From NCBI GenBank assembly GCA_963759115.1, contig CAVWXT010000001.1, positions 744,001-808,000 of the forward strand: DNA of 64,000 nt, in the 5' to 3' direction. Positions within the stretch are counted from its first letter, which is position 1; each line of letters begins with the position of its first letter. Made by a program: the position numbers and the translations under genes. Below, in pieces: positions 55,366 to 64,000 of the stretch. Below the pieces are notes generated by a model. The model searched no databases. It was not told the DNA's origin and was given only the letters and a program-made list of their open reading frames with translations. Source of the stretch: CAVWXT01 sp963759115. GTDB taxonomy: Bacteria; Planctomycetota; Planctomycetia; Pirellulales; Thermoguttaceae.

Positions 55366-57001
55366 TTAGGGGAACTTCACCTCCCGCTCGTCGGCGTCGC
55401 GGCACTCAATCAACAGGTGCTCAGGCGCAACGTCTTCTTTTCCAACGACTTGGATCGCAAACTCGCCCTCTTCCTCGATCCGCGCCAGCTCGTGACGTTT
55501 GCGGTTGTTGAGGTAATCGGCCACGTCTTCAGACACCGTAATCGTGACCCGAACGATCGCCGGGCGTTGGCTCGCGAGAATCAAGAGGCGGACGACGTCA
55601 ATGGCCATGCTTTCCGGGGTCTTAACGACCCCCGACCCGCCGCAGCTTGGGCACTCGGCGTACGGCGCTGCGTTTGGGGTTGGTGCGAATGCGCTGCCGG
55701 GTCATTTCGATCAGGCCGAACGGGCTGGTGCGAAGGATTTTGGTGCGCGCCCGGTCGCGTTTCACGGCGTCGCGCAGCGCCCGCTCCACGCCGCGGCGGT
55801 GCTTCTCCTTGCGCATGTCGATGAAGTCGTTGACGATCACGCCGCCCAGGTCGCGGAGGCGGATTTGCCGGGCGATTTCCTTGGCCGCCAGGAGGTTCAT
55901 CTGGTGGGCCGTTTCTTCGGCCGAGTCTTCGGCGCGGAAGCTGCCGCTGTTGACGTCGATGGCCACCAGGGCCTCGGTCTGGTCGATGACGATCGATCCG
56001 CCCGAGGGCAGCGGCACGCGGCGGCGATGAATCTTGGCGATTTCCTCGTCGAGGTTGTACTTGCAGAACAGCGGCTCCTTGCCTTCGTAGAATTGCAGGC
56101 GGTGGACGTAGCGGGGCATGACCAGTTGCAGAAACTCCTTGGCCCGCTCGTGCGCGGTGGGCTCGTCGATGTAGATCGCGTCCACGTCCGCGGTGAAGAT
56201 GTCGCGGATGGTGCGGATGATCATGTCGCTTTCTTCGTAGATGCCGGCCGGTCCGGGGAGCTTCTTGATGCGCCGGGCGATGACTTTCCAAAGGCGCAGG
56301 AGATAGGCCATGTCGCGGGAGAGTTCGCGCTTGGTGCGATCGCTGCCGGCCGTGCGGACGATAAAGCCCACGCCCTTCGGCGGGTTCAGTTCGAGCATGA
56401 TGTCGCGCAGCCGGCGGCGAGTGGCTTCGTCCTCGATCTTCCTTGACACGCCGATCCGTCCCAGGGCGGGCATGAGCACCAGGTAACGGCCGGGGATGCT
56501 GATGTAGGTCGAGAGCGTTGGCCCCTTGGAGCCGATGCCCTCCTTGATGACCTGCACCAGCACTTCGTCGCCGCGGCGGAAGATTTCCTGGATGGGCGGC
56601 TTGAAGCGCGGCCGGCCGCCGAAGCGGGCGTTGCGCGGCCGCTTGGCCTCATCCTCGCCGCCTTCGTCGAACTCGTCGCCCACGGCCGAGTCGACGTTGC
56701 GCGGCGGCGCACGGCGGGGGCCGGACCCGTTGGCGAGTCGGCCCGGATCGTAACCGCCCTGGCGGAAGTATTGCGGCTCGATATCGCTGATGTGGAGGAA
56801 GCCGTTGCGGCCGACGCCGAAATCGACGAACGCCGCCTGGATGCTCGGCTCCAGATTGACCACCACCCCGCGGTAAATGTTCCCTACGTAATTGTCCTGT
56901 CCCGCCCGCTCGACATACAACTCTTCGAGGGTTCCATCCTCAACGATCGCGATCCGGCATTCCTCCGGCTGGGCGACGTTGATCAGCATTTCCTGTTTCA
57001 T
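55366..57001 (-). CDS. rng: Ribonuclease E/G (one frameshift)
   Basis: About 545 residues. The S1 domain is present (VGNIYRGVVVNLEPSIQAAF; GRNGFLHISDIEP), interrupted by a low-complexity insert (DEFDEGGEDEAKRPRNARFG). The catalytic domain has IDEPTAHERAKEFLQLV, VAIDVNSGSFRAEDS with the metal-binding Asp, and LGGVIVNDFIDMR with the second. An extra G near 55675 truncates it; without it the C-terminus reads SAYAECPSCGGSGVVKTPES with the zinc-link cysteines, then AIDVVRLLILASQRP. The protein processes rRNA and decays mRNA. The gene follows a DUF2344 gene by 84 bases. Confidence 0.85.
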
Positions 57002-57085
57002 GTTGCAACTTTCTTGTTCGGCAATACCGACCAGTACGCATCGGCAGCAAGCCAACGGCGCGGCGCCGGAAGGTGGGGAGGAGCG

Positions 57086-57735
57086 TCATGCGCAGATCTC
57101 CACGGCGGTGCGGCGGAGACGGACCCCCTGCGGCTCGAGATCGGCCAGTGCCAGCGCGGCCAGCACGTCGCGCGGCCCGACGCTGCCGCGGCGGTCCACG
57201 CGGAGCCGCATCGCCAGCACGCCCTCGCGGAGCGACAACTCCGCCACCAGGGGGCGCAAGTCGATCGCGCGCGCCCGTGCGAACGCTCGATGGGCCACGC
57301 GACGGAGGCCAGCAAGTGCTCGATCCGCTCGCGCAGACCGGATTGGCAAGTCGACGGGATCGGGACCTCGTAGGAAGCGCTTTGGACCTGGGCCTTCGGG
57401 CTGCCGTCGGGCAGGACTTCCACCGCGCGGAACACGAGCCCTGGCGGCGCCTGCGGCGGCAAACGCCGCCACAACTCCTCGGCGGTGTAGCTCTCGGCCA
57501 ACTCGAGTTCCATCACTTCCTCGACTCCCTCAATCCCGACCGCCAGGGCCAGGGGGAACGTCATCCGCGGTTTCGGATGAAACCCCTGACTGAACCTCAG
57601 CGCCAGCCCGGCACGGTGGAAGAGCCGCTCCAGACACCGCATCAGGTCGCGGTGCCCGATCAGCCGCAGGTCTCCCTGCTTGGAAAAACGAATGCGTACT
57701 CGTAATCGAACCACAAGTCCGATTTTCCCCGCCAC
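57086..57735 (-). CDS. DUF2344/TIGR03936 radical-SAM-linked protein (one frameshift)
   Basis: About 216 residues. N-terminus VRLRVRIRFSKQGDLRLIGH, then LMRCLERLFHRAGLALRFSQ and HPKPRMTFPLALAVGIEG are the family hallmark. Frame is lost near 57285 in GCGCGCG; restoring one base joins IDLRPLVAELSLREGVLAMR and the end AVEICA. Family members stand next to, or fused with, radical SAM proteins and often precede rng, as here; the reaction is not known. A 40-bp tandem repeat and a MITE lie upstream. Confidence 0.82.
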
Positions 57736-57742
57736 TGCCGTT

Positions 57743-57880
57743 GCCGGCGGGGAACCCTTTTCTTGTTACCCGCCACACCTATTGCGGCGGGGGAACCTTT
57801 TCCTGTTACCCGCCACACCTATTGCGGCGGGGGAACCTTTTCGTATTGCCCGCCACACGCGGGCGCGGCGGGAAAACCTA
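57743..57880. repeat. 40-bp tandem repeat, about 3.5 copies
   Basis: Unit GCGGCGGGGGAACCTTTTCC followed by a TGTTACCCGCCACACCTATT-like half; copies at 57743, 57784 and 57824 and a degenerate end. Copies 2 and 3 are nearly identical. It sits between the DUF2344 start and the MITE. No unique spacers occur between units, so it is not a CRISPR. Confidence 0.85.
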
Positions 57881-57894
57881 TTCTCTTGTTTTTG

Positions 57895-58205
57895 GCCTCC
57901 TCGGCAGAATCTGTGGGTTGATTTGGGCCGTGAAACTCAGTTTGAATCTGGATTTTCAGGGGTTTTCGTGATTTCGGGAGCCTCAACGATCTGATTCATA
58001 GATTCCATCCCCGTTTTTCCGTGGCAAAGGTCCGTGCGTTGCAGATGTGGGAGACCCGACGAGGGCCGTTACACAACAAGAAAACCCCGGTTTTGCGGCT
58101 GTTTCCACCGTCATTTATTTGCCCTGCCATCCCTCAGAAAATCCACCTTGCCAGGACGAATCCCCCGTAGGCCCATTTTTCACCCACAGATTTTGCCGAA
58201 GACCC
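57895..58205. mobile_element. 311-bp MITE-like element, copy 2
   Basis: Base-for-base identical to 32781-33091. Flanked by the 8-bp direct repeat TGTTTTTG (57887-57894 and 58206-58213), different from the duplication at copy 1, which shows insertion at a new A/T-run target. Same 24-bp imperfect inverted ends. Confidence 0.88.
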
Positions 58206-58263
58206 TGTTTTTGGGAAGTCCAGCCGGCGGACAAGCCCGCCGGCGAAACAACGTACAACGGTT

Positions 58264-60005
58264 CTACTCCCCGATCTGTTGAATGCGTTTTCTCAGTTCT
58301 TCCTTGAGATGGCTCTTGACGTCGCGAGCGTTCTCCATCGTCATCACGCGGGCGGCCAGGGCCTCGCAATCGGCAATCGTCACGGCACGACAGACGTTCT
58401 TCACCTCGGGAATGGCGCATGGGGGTGACGCTCAGCCGCCGCAACCCCAACCCCAGCAACAGCATCGTGTACAGCGAGCTGCCGCTCATCTGCCCGCACA
58501 TGTTGATCGGCACCTGCTTGCGGTCGGCCGCCCGGATGGCCAGCGAAATTAGTTTCAGCACGGCCGGATCGGCGGGGTTGTAGAGCCCCACCACGTCTTT
58601 GTTGCTGCGGTCGACCGCCAGGGTGTACTGGATCAGATCGTTGGTGCCGATACTGAGGAAATCGACTTCCTCGACGAAGTGGTCGATCATCATCACGGCT
58701 GCGGGGGTCTCGACCATCATTCCCACCGGCACGTCGCGGTTGAAGGCGACGTGATGTTCCTGGAGGTCCTCCATAACGTCGGCCAGGACCATTTTCGCCT
58801 GGCGCAGCTCGAGCATGGTGGAGACCAGCGGGAACATGATCTGGACGTTGCCCAGCACCGTGGCCCGCAGCGCCGCGCAACTGGGTGCGGAAGACAGGCA
58901 GGTTGCGGAGCGCCAAGCGGATGCTCCGCAGCCCGAGACACGGATTGCGCTCGTCCTCGGGCCGGGGCAGATTGGGCATTTTGTCGGCGCCCAGGTCGAA
59001 GGTGCGGATCACCACCGGCTTCTGGCCCATCGCCTCGACGACGCGGGTATAGGCCTGATAGTGAACCTCTTCGGTGGGCTCGGCTTCGGCCCCGAGGTAC
59101 AGGAACTCGGTGCGATAGAGGCCCACGCCGTCCGCCCCCCGCTCGACGCAATGGTCGACCTCGTAGGGGAATTCGATGTTGCCCATCAGTTGCACGCGGA
59201 CGCCGTCGCGGGTTTCGGCGGGCAGATCGCGGAGCGGCTCGAGCCGGGCGGCCAACGAGCGGTCTTGCTCGGCCTCGTGCCGGTAGCGTTCGAGCGTCTC
59301 TTCGTCCGGCTGGAGGATCACCAGCCCCTTATTGCCGTCGATGATCACCAACTCGCCGCCTGAAACATCGGTCAAGAACGGTCCGGTGCCGACGACGGCT
59401 GGGATCTCCAGGGCCTCGGCGACGATCGCCGTATGGCTGCCCGGCCCGCCGACCTCGGTGACGAAACCGCGGACGAAGTGGCGGTCGAGGTTGGCCGTTT
59501 CGCTGGGGGTAAGGTTATGGGCCAGCACCAGGACGGGGGAGGTGAGGTGGGCGATTCCTTCGCGGCGGCGGCCCAAGAGATGGCGCAAGAGGCGTTTTTC
59601 GATGTCGAAGATGTCGCTGGCCCGTTCCGCCAGGTAAGAGCTTTCCAGCCGCTGGAACACTTGCGCGTAGCGGCGCAGGGTGCGGCTGACGGCATATTCG
59701 GGCGAATAGTGCCGCTGCCGGATCATTTCCTCCAGTTCGCTGCGGAGCCGCGCGTCCTGGAGCATCTGCAAATGGGCCTCGAAGATGGCCCCGTACTTCT
59801 CCCCCAATTCGCCGGCGACCGTTTCGCGGTGGTGGGCAATCTCGGCGGCGGCGGCGGCGATCGCCTTATCGAGCCGCTCCATCTCGTCGACGACCGCGTC
59901 GCGCGCGACGAACCGCCGCGGGATGCGAAATCCCTCGTTGTCCATCACCAACGCCTCGCCGATGGCGACGCCGGGCGAGACGGCAATCCCTTGAAGTTTT
60001 TGCAT
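58264..60005 (-). CDS. ptsI: PTS enzyme I (two frameshifts)
   Basis: About 580 residues. Phosphoenolpyruvate:protein phosphotransferase. N-terminus LQGIAVSPGVAIGEALVMDN; phospho-His region VGGPGSHTAIVAEALEIPAV; PEP-binding GVGLYRTEFLYLG and LSIGTNDLIQYTLAVDRSN; catalytic Cys in NMCGQMSGSSLY. Extra bases near 58432 and 58880 break the frame; removing them yields FRTQLRALRATVLGNVQIMF and SVTPIAIPEVKNVCRAVTIA, with a stop at 58264. It takes phosphate from PEP and passes it to HPr, whose gene overlaps it by one base. No EIIBC transporter is seen in the window. Confidence 0.9.
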
Positions 60006-60304
60006 CAGCGTTTCGCGGGTTCCTCGGCTTCGTCGCCGAAACGGCCGGCGAACAGCGGTTCGAGCGCGTCCAGCACGGCCGCGGCATCCGGCCCCACGGC
60101 CTCCAGCCGCACGCTCGTGCCCTGCTCCGCCACCATGGTCAGGATTTGCAGCACGTCGGTGCCTCCCACCGGTCGCTCATCCCTGATCAACCGCACCTGC
60201 GACTGGCTGCGGCGCACGACCTCGGCGATGGCGACGGCGGTTCGGGCGTGTACGCCGGCCGGATCGGTGACCACCACAGTCCGGGTAAGGGGAGTCTCCG
60301 ACAT
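60005..60304 (-). CDS. ptsH: Phosphocarrier protein HPr
   Basis: 99 residues, slightly long for HPr. Active-site His19 is in DPAGVHARTA (canonical His15). Aligned without gaps, the position of regulatory Ser46 is Asp50 (VGGTDVLQILTM), and Lys45 is Thr, Pro18 is Thr. Asp mimics phosphoserine, so this HPr may be locked in the P-Ser-like state or free of HPr kinase control. Its gene is between ptsN and ptsI, read together. It receives phosphate from EI and gives it to IIA-Ntr. Confidence 0.9.
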   Translation of the reverse strand: MSETPLTRTVVVTDPAGVHARTAVAIAEVVRRSQSQVRLIRDERPVGGTDVLQILTMVAEQGTSVRLEAVGPDAAAVLDALEPLFAGRFGDEAEEPAKR

Positions 60305-60311
60305 GGCCGCA

Positions 60312-60788
60312 TCACGATCCGAACTGGTTGTTGTCGGCTTCGTTCAGTAGTAATTGAATGTCCGCTACGGTCTTGGCCTGCTTGAGGAATCGGCAAAACG
60401 TGTCGTCGCGAAGCTGGCGCGAGATGTTTTCCAAAGCCCGCAGGTGATCGCCCGGTCGATCGGGCGGGGAAACCAGGAGGAAGAACAGGTGGACGACCTC
60501 GCCGTCGAGGCTGGCGAAATCGACCCCTTGGCTGCTGACCGCCACGGTGCCGACCAGGCGATCGACGCTGGGGTGCTTGGTGTGGGGGACGGCCACGCCC
60601 CGGCCGATGCCGGTGCTGCCCAGTTCTTCCCGTTTGAGGATGGCCTTGACGATGCTTTCGGACTCCGTGGCCTCGACTTTTCCCGATCGGCTCAGCGCCT
60701 GGACCATTTCTCGGATCGCCCCTTCTTTGTCCAGGGCGGTCAATTGAGCGAGGATTGCATTGCCACAAATAAAGTCGGCAAACTTCAT
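60312..60788 (-). CDS. ptsN: PTS IIA-Ntr family protein
   Basis: 158 residues of the EIIA-fructose/nitrogen fold. Phospho-His69 in GRGVAVPHTKHP, preceded by LKREELGSTGIG and followed by VHLFFLLVSPPD. It is a regulatory acceptor of phosphate from HPr. Order hpf-ptsN-ptsH-ptsI on the minus strand, with seven bases to ptsH, marks an operon. rpoN, often next to these genes elsewhere, is absent. Confidence 0.9.
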   Translation of the reverse strand: MKFADFICGNAILAQLTALDKEGAIREMVQALSRSGKVEATESESIVKAILKREELGSTGIGRGVAVPHTKHPSVDRLVGTVAVSSQGVDFASLDGEVVHLFFLLVSPPDRPGDHLRALENISRQLRDDTFCRFLKQAKTVADIQLLLNEADNNQFGS

Positions 60789-60858
60789 GCGTGTATTCTC
60801 CCTTCCCGGATCGACTCGGGCGTTGGCCGAGGCGGCCGCGACGCGGCCGCCCGCTGGA

Positions 60859-61173
60859 CTACTCCCGGTGCCCGGTGCCGCGATGGCGGTCTTGAACCTT
60901 CTCCTTATGTTTCCGCAATTGCTGTTCCATCTTGTCGACCGCGACGTCGACCGCGGCCAGCAAATTCTCCGCCTGGGCCACCGCCACGAACTCGTGCTTC
61001 TTGGCCGAAACCTTCAGGTCGACCGCGGGCAGGTCGCGATGCTCGAAGTCGATGGTGACTTCGATGGCGCTAATGCGGTCATAGAGGCGGGTGAGTTTTT
61101 CCAACTTGTCCTGAATCGTGGCCTGGGTCGCGTCGCTGACGTGCCCGTGTCGGACCGAAATGTTCATCTCCAC
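60859..61173 (-). CDS. hpf: Ribosome hibernation-promoting factor, short form
   Basis: 104 residues. MEMNISVRHGHVSDATQATI, then KLTRLYDRISAIEVTIDFEH and NLLAAVDVAVDKMEQQLRKH, are the standard HPF/YfiA pattern. The short form lacks the C-terminal dimerisation domain, so it acts like YfiA or short HPF, binding the 30S decoding site at stationary phase. It leads the PTS operon, a common arrangement near rpoN/ptsN genes. The last residues are basic. Confidence 0.92.
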   Translation of the reverse strand: MEMNISVRHGHVSDATQATIQDKLEKLTRLYDRISAIEVTIDFEHRDLPAVDLKVSAKKHEFVAVAQAENLLAAVDVAVDKMEQQLRKHKEKVQDRHRGTGHRE

Positions 61174-61749
61174 CGAATCGACTCCTTGCTAGGACGTAAG
61201 TGATTCTAGCGGCTTGCCCGCAACGATACAAACGCAAAGCCCAGGCATTGCCCAAACCACGGCCAAGTGGTCTCTCCCAGTTTAGCTTTTCGCCAAGTTG
61301 GCGTAAGGGGGGAGGCAGACACAACTCTTATGAGGGACCGATCCCGCGCGGATCGCCGGAGAATACACGGTCGAGGAGGCGATACGCCGCACGCCGTCCC
61401 CGGCCGCCAGAAACAACGCAAATTGCTTTACCGCAACCAGTTATCGCTATGAACGCCGGTGTTGGCGGTCGTAAGAACGTTGCCCTATACTTCAGAAAGA
61501 CGAACCGATGCCCGAAGACAAGTGTTGCGGGCGTCTTCGACCTTCCGCATCAAGGGCCGCCACAACCAGCCCCCCCTCCGTCGCTAAAACGAATCCCCAC
61601 CATCGCAGCCCCTACGCCCCGCATAAGTTGACCAGCGACGTCGAATAAGCGCCGATGAATTTTGGAGAGGCTCGCCGGATGCAATAAGATATGAAATGTG
61701 TGGTTACAATGGAAGTTTCAGGGGCAAGCTTGGCTATCGGGGTCATTAT
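61174..61749. other. Intergenic region with a possible promoter, no gene
   Basis: 576 bases between two divergent transcripts. On the minus strand TAGAAT (61203-61208) could be the -10 of the hpf operon, with TTTGTA 18 bases further upstream as a weak -35. I see no other ORF or repeat that I can support. Confidence 0.45.
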
Positions 61750-64000
61750 ATGGATCGCAGACACTCTCCGAAACATTCTCGTGGCACGGGCAGGGACCGA
61801 CACGCTACCGGCAGGGGCAGGCTCCACCGGCGCCTCGGCTTTGAATCGCTGGAATCGCGGCAGTTGCTGTCGATTACGCTGCCGTCGATTGCGGACGTCA
61901 CGCTGCCAGCGGGAACCTCGATCTATGTCCCGCTCAATGGCGCCGATCCCGGTCAGACGGCGAGCTACTCCGTGACGGCTTCGGACTACGCCAAGCTCAC
62001 CCCCGTCATGATGCCGCAAACCAATAAGACTCTCGAATTCCACGTCAACGTCGACGGCGTCGACCAAGTGATGGACTTTCAGTTGTTCGACAATCTGGCG
62101 CCGAACACGACGGGGGCGATCGAGACGCTGGTTCAACAGGGGTTCTACGACGGCCTACAAATCTATCGCAACCAATCCAACTTCGTGATCCAGGGCGGCA
62201 ACGACCCGCCCACGGGCCCGATCAACACCACCACTCCGACCCCATCGTTCGCCGAGGAGTTCAATCCTAATCTCCAATACGATACGGCCGGTATCCTGGC
62301 CATGGCCCGGCAAGGGCGCCGAGCACCAGTTCGACGGAGTTCTTTATCACTTTGGGGCCTACGCGGTCCCTCGACTACAACTATACGATGTTCGGCATTC
62401 AGACCGCGGGAACGGCCACGCGCGATGCGATTGCAGCCGAGCCGAGCGAAACCTCAAGCGGATTTGGTTATCTGATCACCCCCCTGACGATCACCTCGGC
62501 CTCGATCATCACGGACACACAGAACGGCGTGCTACAACTCAGCGCGCCCACGGGAGTCACGGGCACGGTCACGGTCACGGTGACCGCCAGCGATGGGACC
62601 AACGCGCCTGTGACGCAGACGTTCACCGTTAACATTCAGCCCGACACGGCGGGCAACCCCGCGAACCCTTTTGCGGCGGTGATTCCGGCTGCGCCAAGTA
62701 GCGTCACCCTTGTGCCTCCCGCCGGATCCACCAACGACATCACCAACTTCGACAACTCCAGCCAGAGCAAGGAACTACAGTTCACGGTCAGCGGCGTCGC
62801 AGGCGGCAACAAGGTGGAGATCCTTGCCGACGGCAACCCAATCGGCCAGGCAATCGTGGCCAGCGGCGCTACGACCGTCGATGTTACGACCGATGGTTCC
62901 ACGGCATTGGCCGACGGTCCCCATGCGATAACAGCCATCCAGATCGCGCTGAACCAGACGGTAAGCGTCACCGAGAGCGGTGGCACGACGCCCACCAGTC
63001 AGACGGCTGACGTGCCGAGCCTCGATGCTTCGTCGGCCGTACAGCTCACGGTTGACACGGTGCCGCCGCAATTCAACTTCACGCAGGTCACGGCCGCCGT
63101 GGTCGGGGTCCCTTATACTTGTCAGGTGACGACCACGGATTCCGCCGGCCAAGTGACCTACGGGTTGACTCAAGAGCCGACGGGGATGTCCATCGATTCG
63201 ACGACGGGGGTAATTAGCTGGACGCCAACTTCGGGCCAGACGCCCACTCAACAGATTACCGTCGAGGCCACCGATCTGGCCGGCAACACCGTACAGCAGC
63301 AGTTCACCATCAACGTCCTGGCGACCAATAGCGCCCCGGTGCTCGCCTCGGCCAGCCCCTTGATGGGAACCACGGACGAGGATACGACCACCACGATCGG
63401 CCTGGCAAGTTTCCTCGGGTCGACGATTAGCGACCCGGACACGGGAGCCGTGATCGGTGGCATTGCCGTGACCGGCACGACGGGCAACGGAACCTGGCAG
63501 TACTCGCTCGACAACGGCACGACGTTCACTGCGGTTGGCACGCTGTCGGGGACCACGGCGCTATTGTTGCCCAACAACGCCGAACTGCGTTACATCCCGG
63601 ACGGCAAGAACGGCGAGACGGCCAGCATTACCTACCGTGCCTGGGACACGACCGGCGGCGCCAGCGGAATCACGGTCGACTTGGCTCAAGCGGGCCTGGT
63701 CGGCGGCGCCGGGCCGTACAGCACCGACGATCGATACGGCCTCACTCACCGTGACCAGCGTCAATGACGCACCGGTGCTCACGCCGGCCAACCCCTCGCT
63801 GGGCACGATCACGTCTAACGCCTCTGTGACTACGGTCAGCTTGGCGACGTTCATCAACAACGGCTCCGGCACCACCGTCATTACCGACGTCGACACGGGA
63901 GCCGTGATCGGCGGCATTGCCGTGACCGGCACGACGGGCAACGGGACCTGGGAGTATTCCCTCGACGGCACTACGTTTACGGCCGTCGGCACGGTAGCGG
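61750..64000 (+). CDS. Large surface protein with cyclophilin and Ig-like/cadherin-like domains (partial, two frameshifts)
   Basis: The gene runs off the right end. The N-terminus MDRRHSPKHSRGTGRDRHAT leads to LGFESLESRQLLS, close to the LEPR-XLL-type anchor region of planctomycete exported proteins. Next is a cyclophilin-type peptidyl-prolyl isomerase: FQLFDNLAPNTTGAIETLVQ, FYDGLQIYRNQSNFVIQGGN, and, after restoring one G near 62310, STEFFITLGPTRSLDYNYTM. Then come bacterial Ig-like/cadherin-like repeats (TVDTVPPQFNFTQVTAAV; NSAPVLASASPLMGTTDED), repeated as VIGGIAVTGTTGNGTWQYSL and again as GTTGNGTWEYSLD. An extra base near 63732 shifts the frame. It is probably a surface adhesin or structural protein; isomerase activity is unproven. 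Confidence 0.8.

Noticed and set aside
55366..55608. An independent 80-residue gene after RNase E/G
   Set aside because: Its sequence is the normal C-terminal continuation of RNase E/G after correcting one insertion.
57743..57880. Tandem repeat as a possible CRISPR array
   Set aside because: Units follow each other with no unique spacers, and no cas gene is near.

Overview
The window looks like a chromosomal segment of a planctomycete of the Pirellula/Lacipirellula type. The evidence is high GC, a 1,498-residue PEP-CTERM protein with autotransporter-type beta-strand repeats, a giant surface protein with a planctomycete-style LESRQLLS N-terminus, LptD, sugar-phosphate isomerase, Ser/Thr kinase and TPR families typical of the phylum, and a very high density of palindromic intergenic repeats. 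This assignment is an inference from gene content; there is no rRNA in the window.

Layout. 0-8 kb: start of an FGGY kinase, a TMTC-like membrane glycosyltransferase with TPRs, and the PEP-CTERM protein with promoter and terminator. 8-13 kb: a micro-protein/HTH-zinc-ribbon pair, dgkA and an indel-riddled lptD. 13-20.5 kb: two tandem isochorismatase-ThuA fusion proteins, an isoaspartyl methyltransferase, a PH-domain protein and a sugar-phosphate isomerase. 20.7-22.2 kb: an IS with doubled ends. 22.3-29.5 kb: radical SAM protein, lipoprotein, small-protein/XRE pair, aldo/keto reductase and kinase. 29.5-31.7 kb: tRNA-Glu, an IS66-type element and tRNA-Met. 32-35.5 kb: adenosine-specific kinase, a 311-bp MITE, a cupin and an ORF-less group II intron. 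35.7-42.2 kb: amino-acid-type ABC transporter, dodecin, S18, amidohydrolase and a SEC-C protein. 42.8-47.8 kb: XRE-ImmA pair and vitamin-B12-type ribonucleotide reductase preceded by two NrdR boxes. 48-52.4 kb: a redox/iron group (flavodiiron protein, metal permease with HMA tail, peroxiredoxin, ferritin, Fur-type regulator). 52.5-57.7 kb: L21, a lower-GC island (HNH protein, ClpP/SDH-like serine protease, two small proteins), RNase E/G and a DUF2344 protein. 57.7-61.2 kb: tandem repeat, second MITE copy, then a regulatory PTS operon (hpf-ptsN-ptsH-ptsI). 61.7 kb to end: a cyclophilin-bearing surface protein that leaves the window.

How the genes work together. The PTS operon has EI, HPr and IIA-Ntr but no sugar permease, so it is probably regulatory; its HPr carries Asp at the position of the regulatory Ser46. 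The Fur-type gene overlaps ferritin, and peroxiredoxin follows closely, which suggests one peroxide/iron regulon; the flavodiiron protein next door would handle O2 or NO. The DUF2344-rng-rplU order is the familiar one, but a lower-GC island with its own promoter now separates rng from rplU.

Quality warning. Many otherwise well-conserved genes carry single-base indels. In dgkA/lptD (9.2-12.6 kb) and the ABC transporter (35.7-38.0 kb) there are many, and every junction I resolved there is a 1-base insertion. I read these as consensus errors rather than gene death, and I annotate the genes across the frameshifts.
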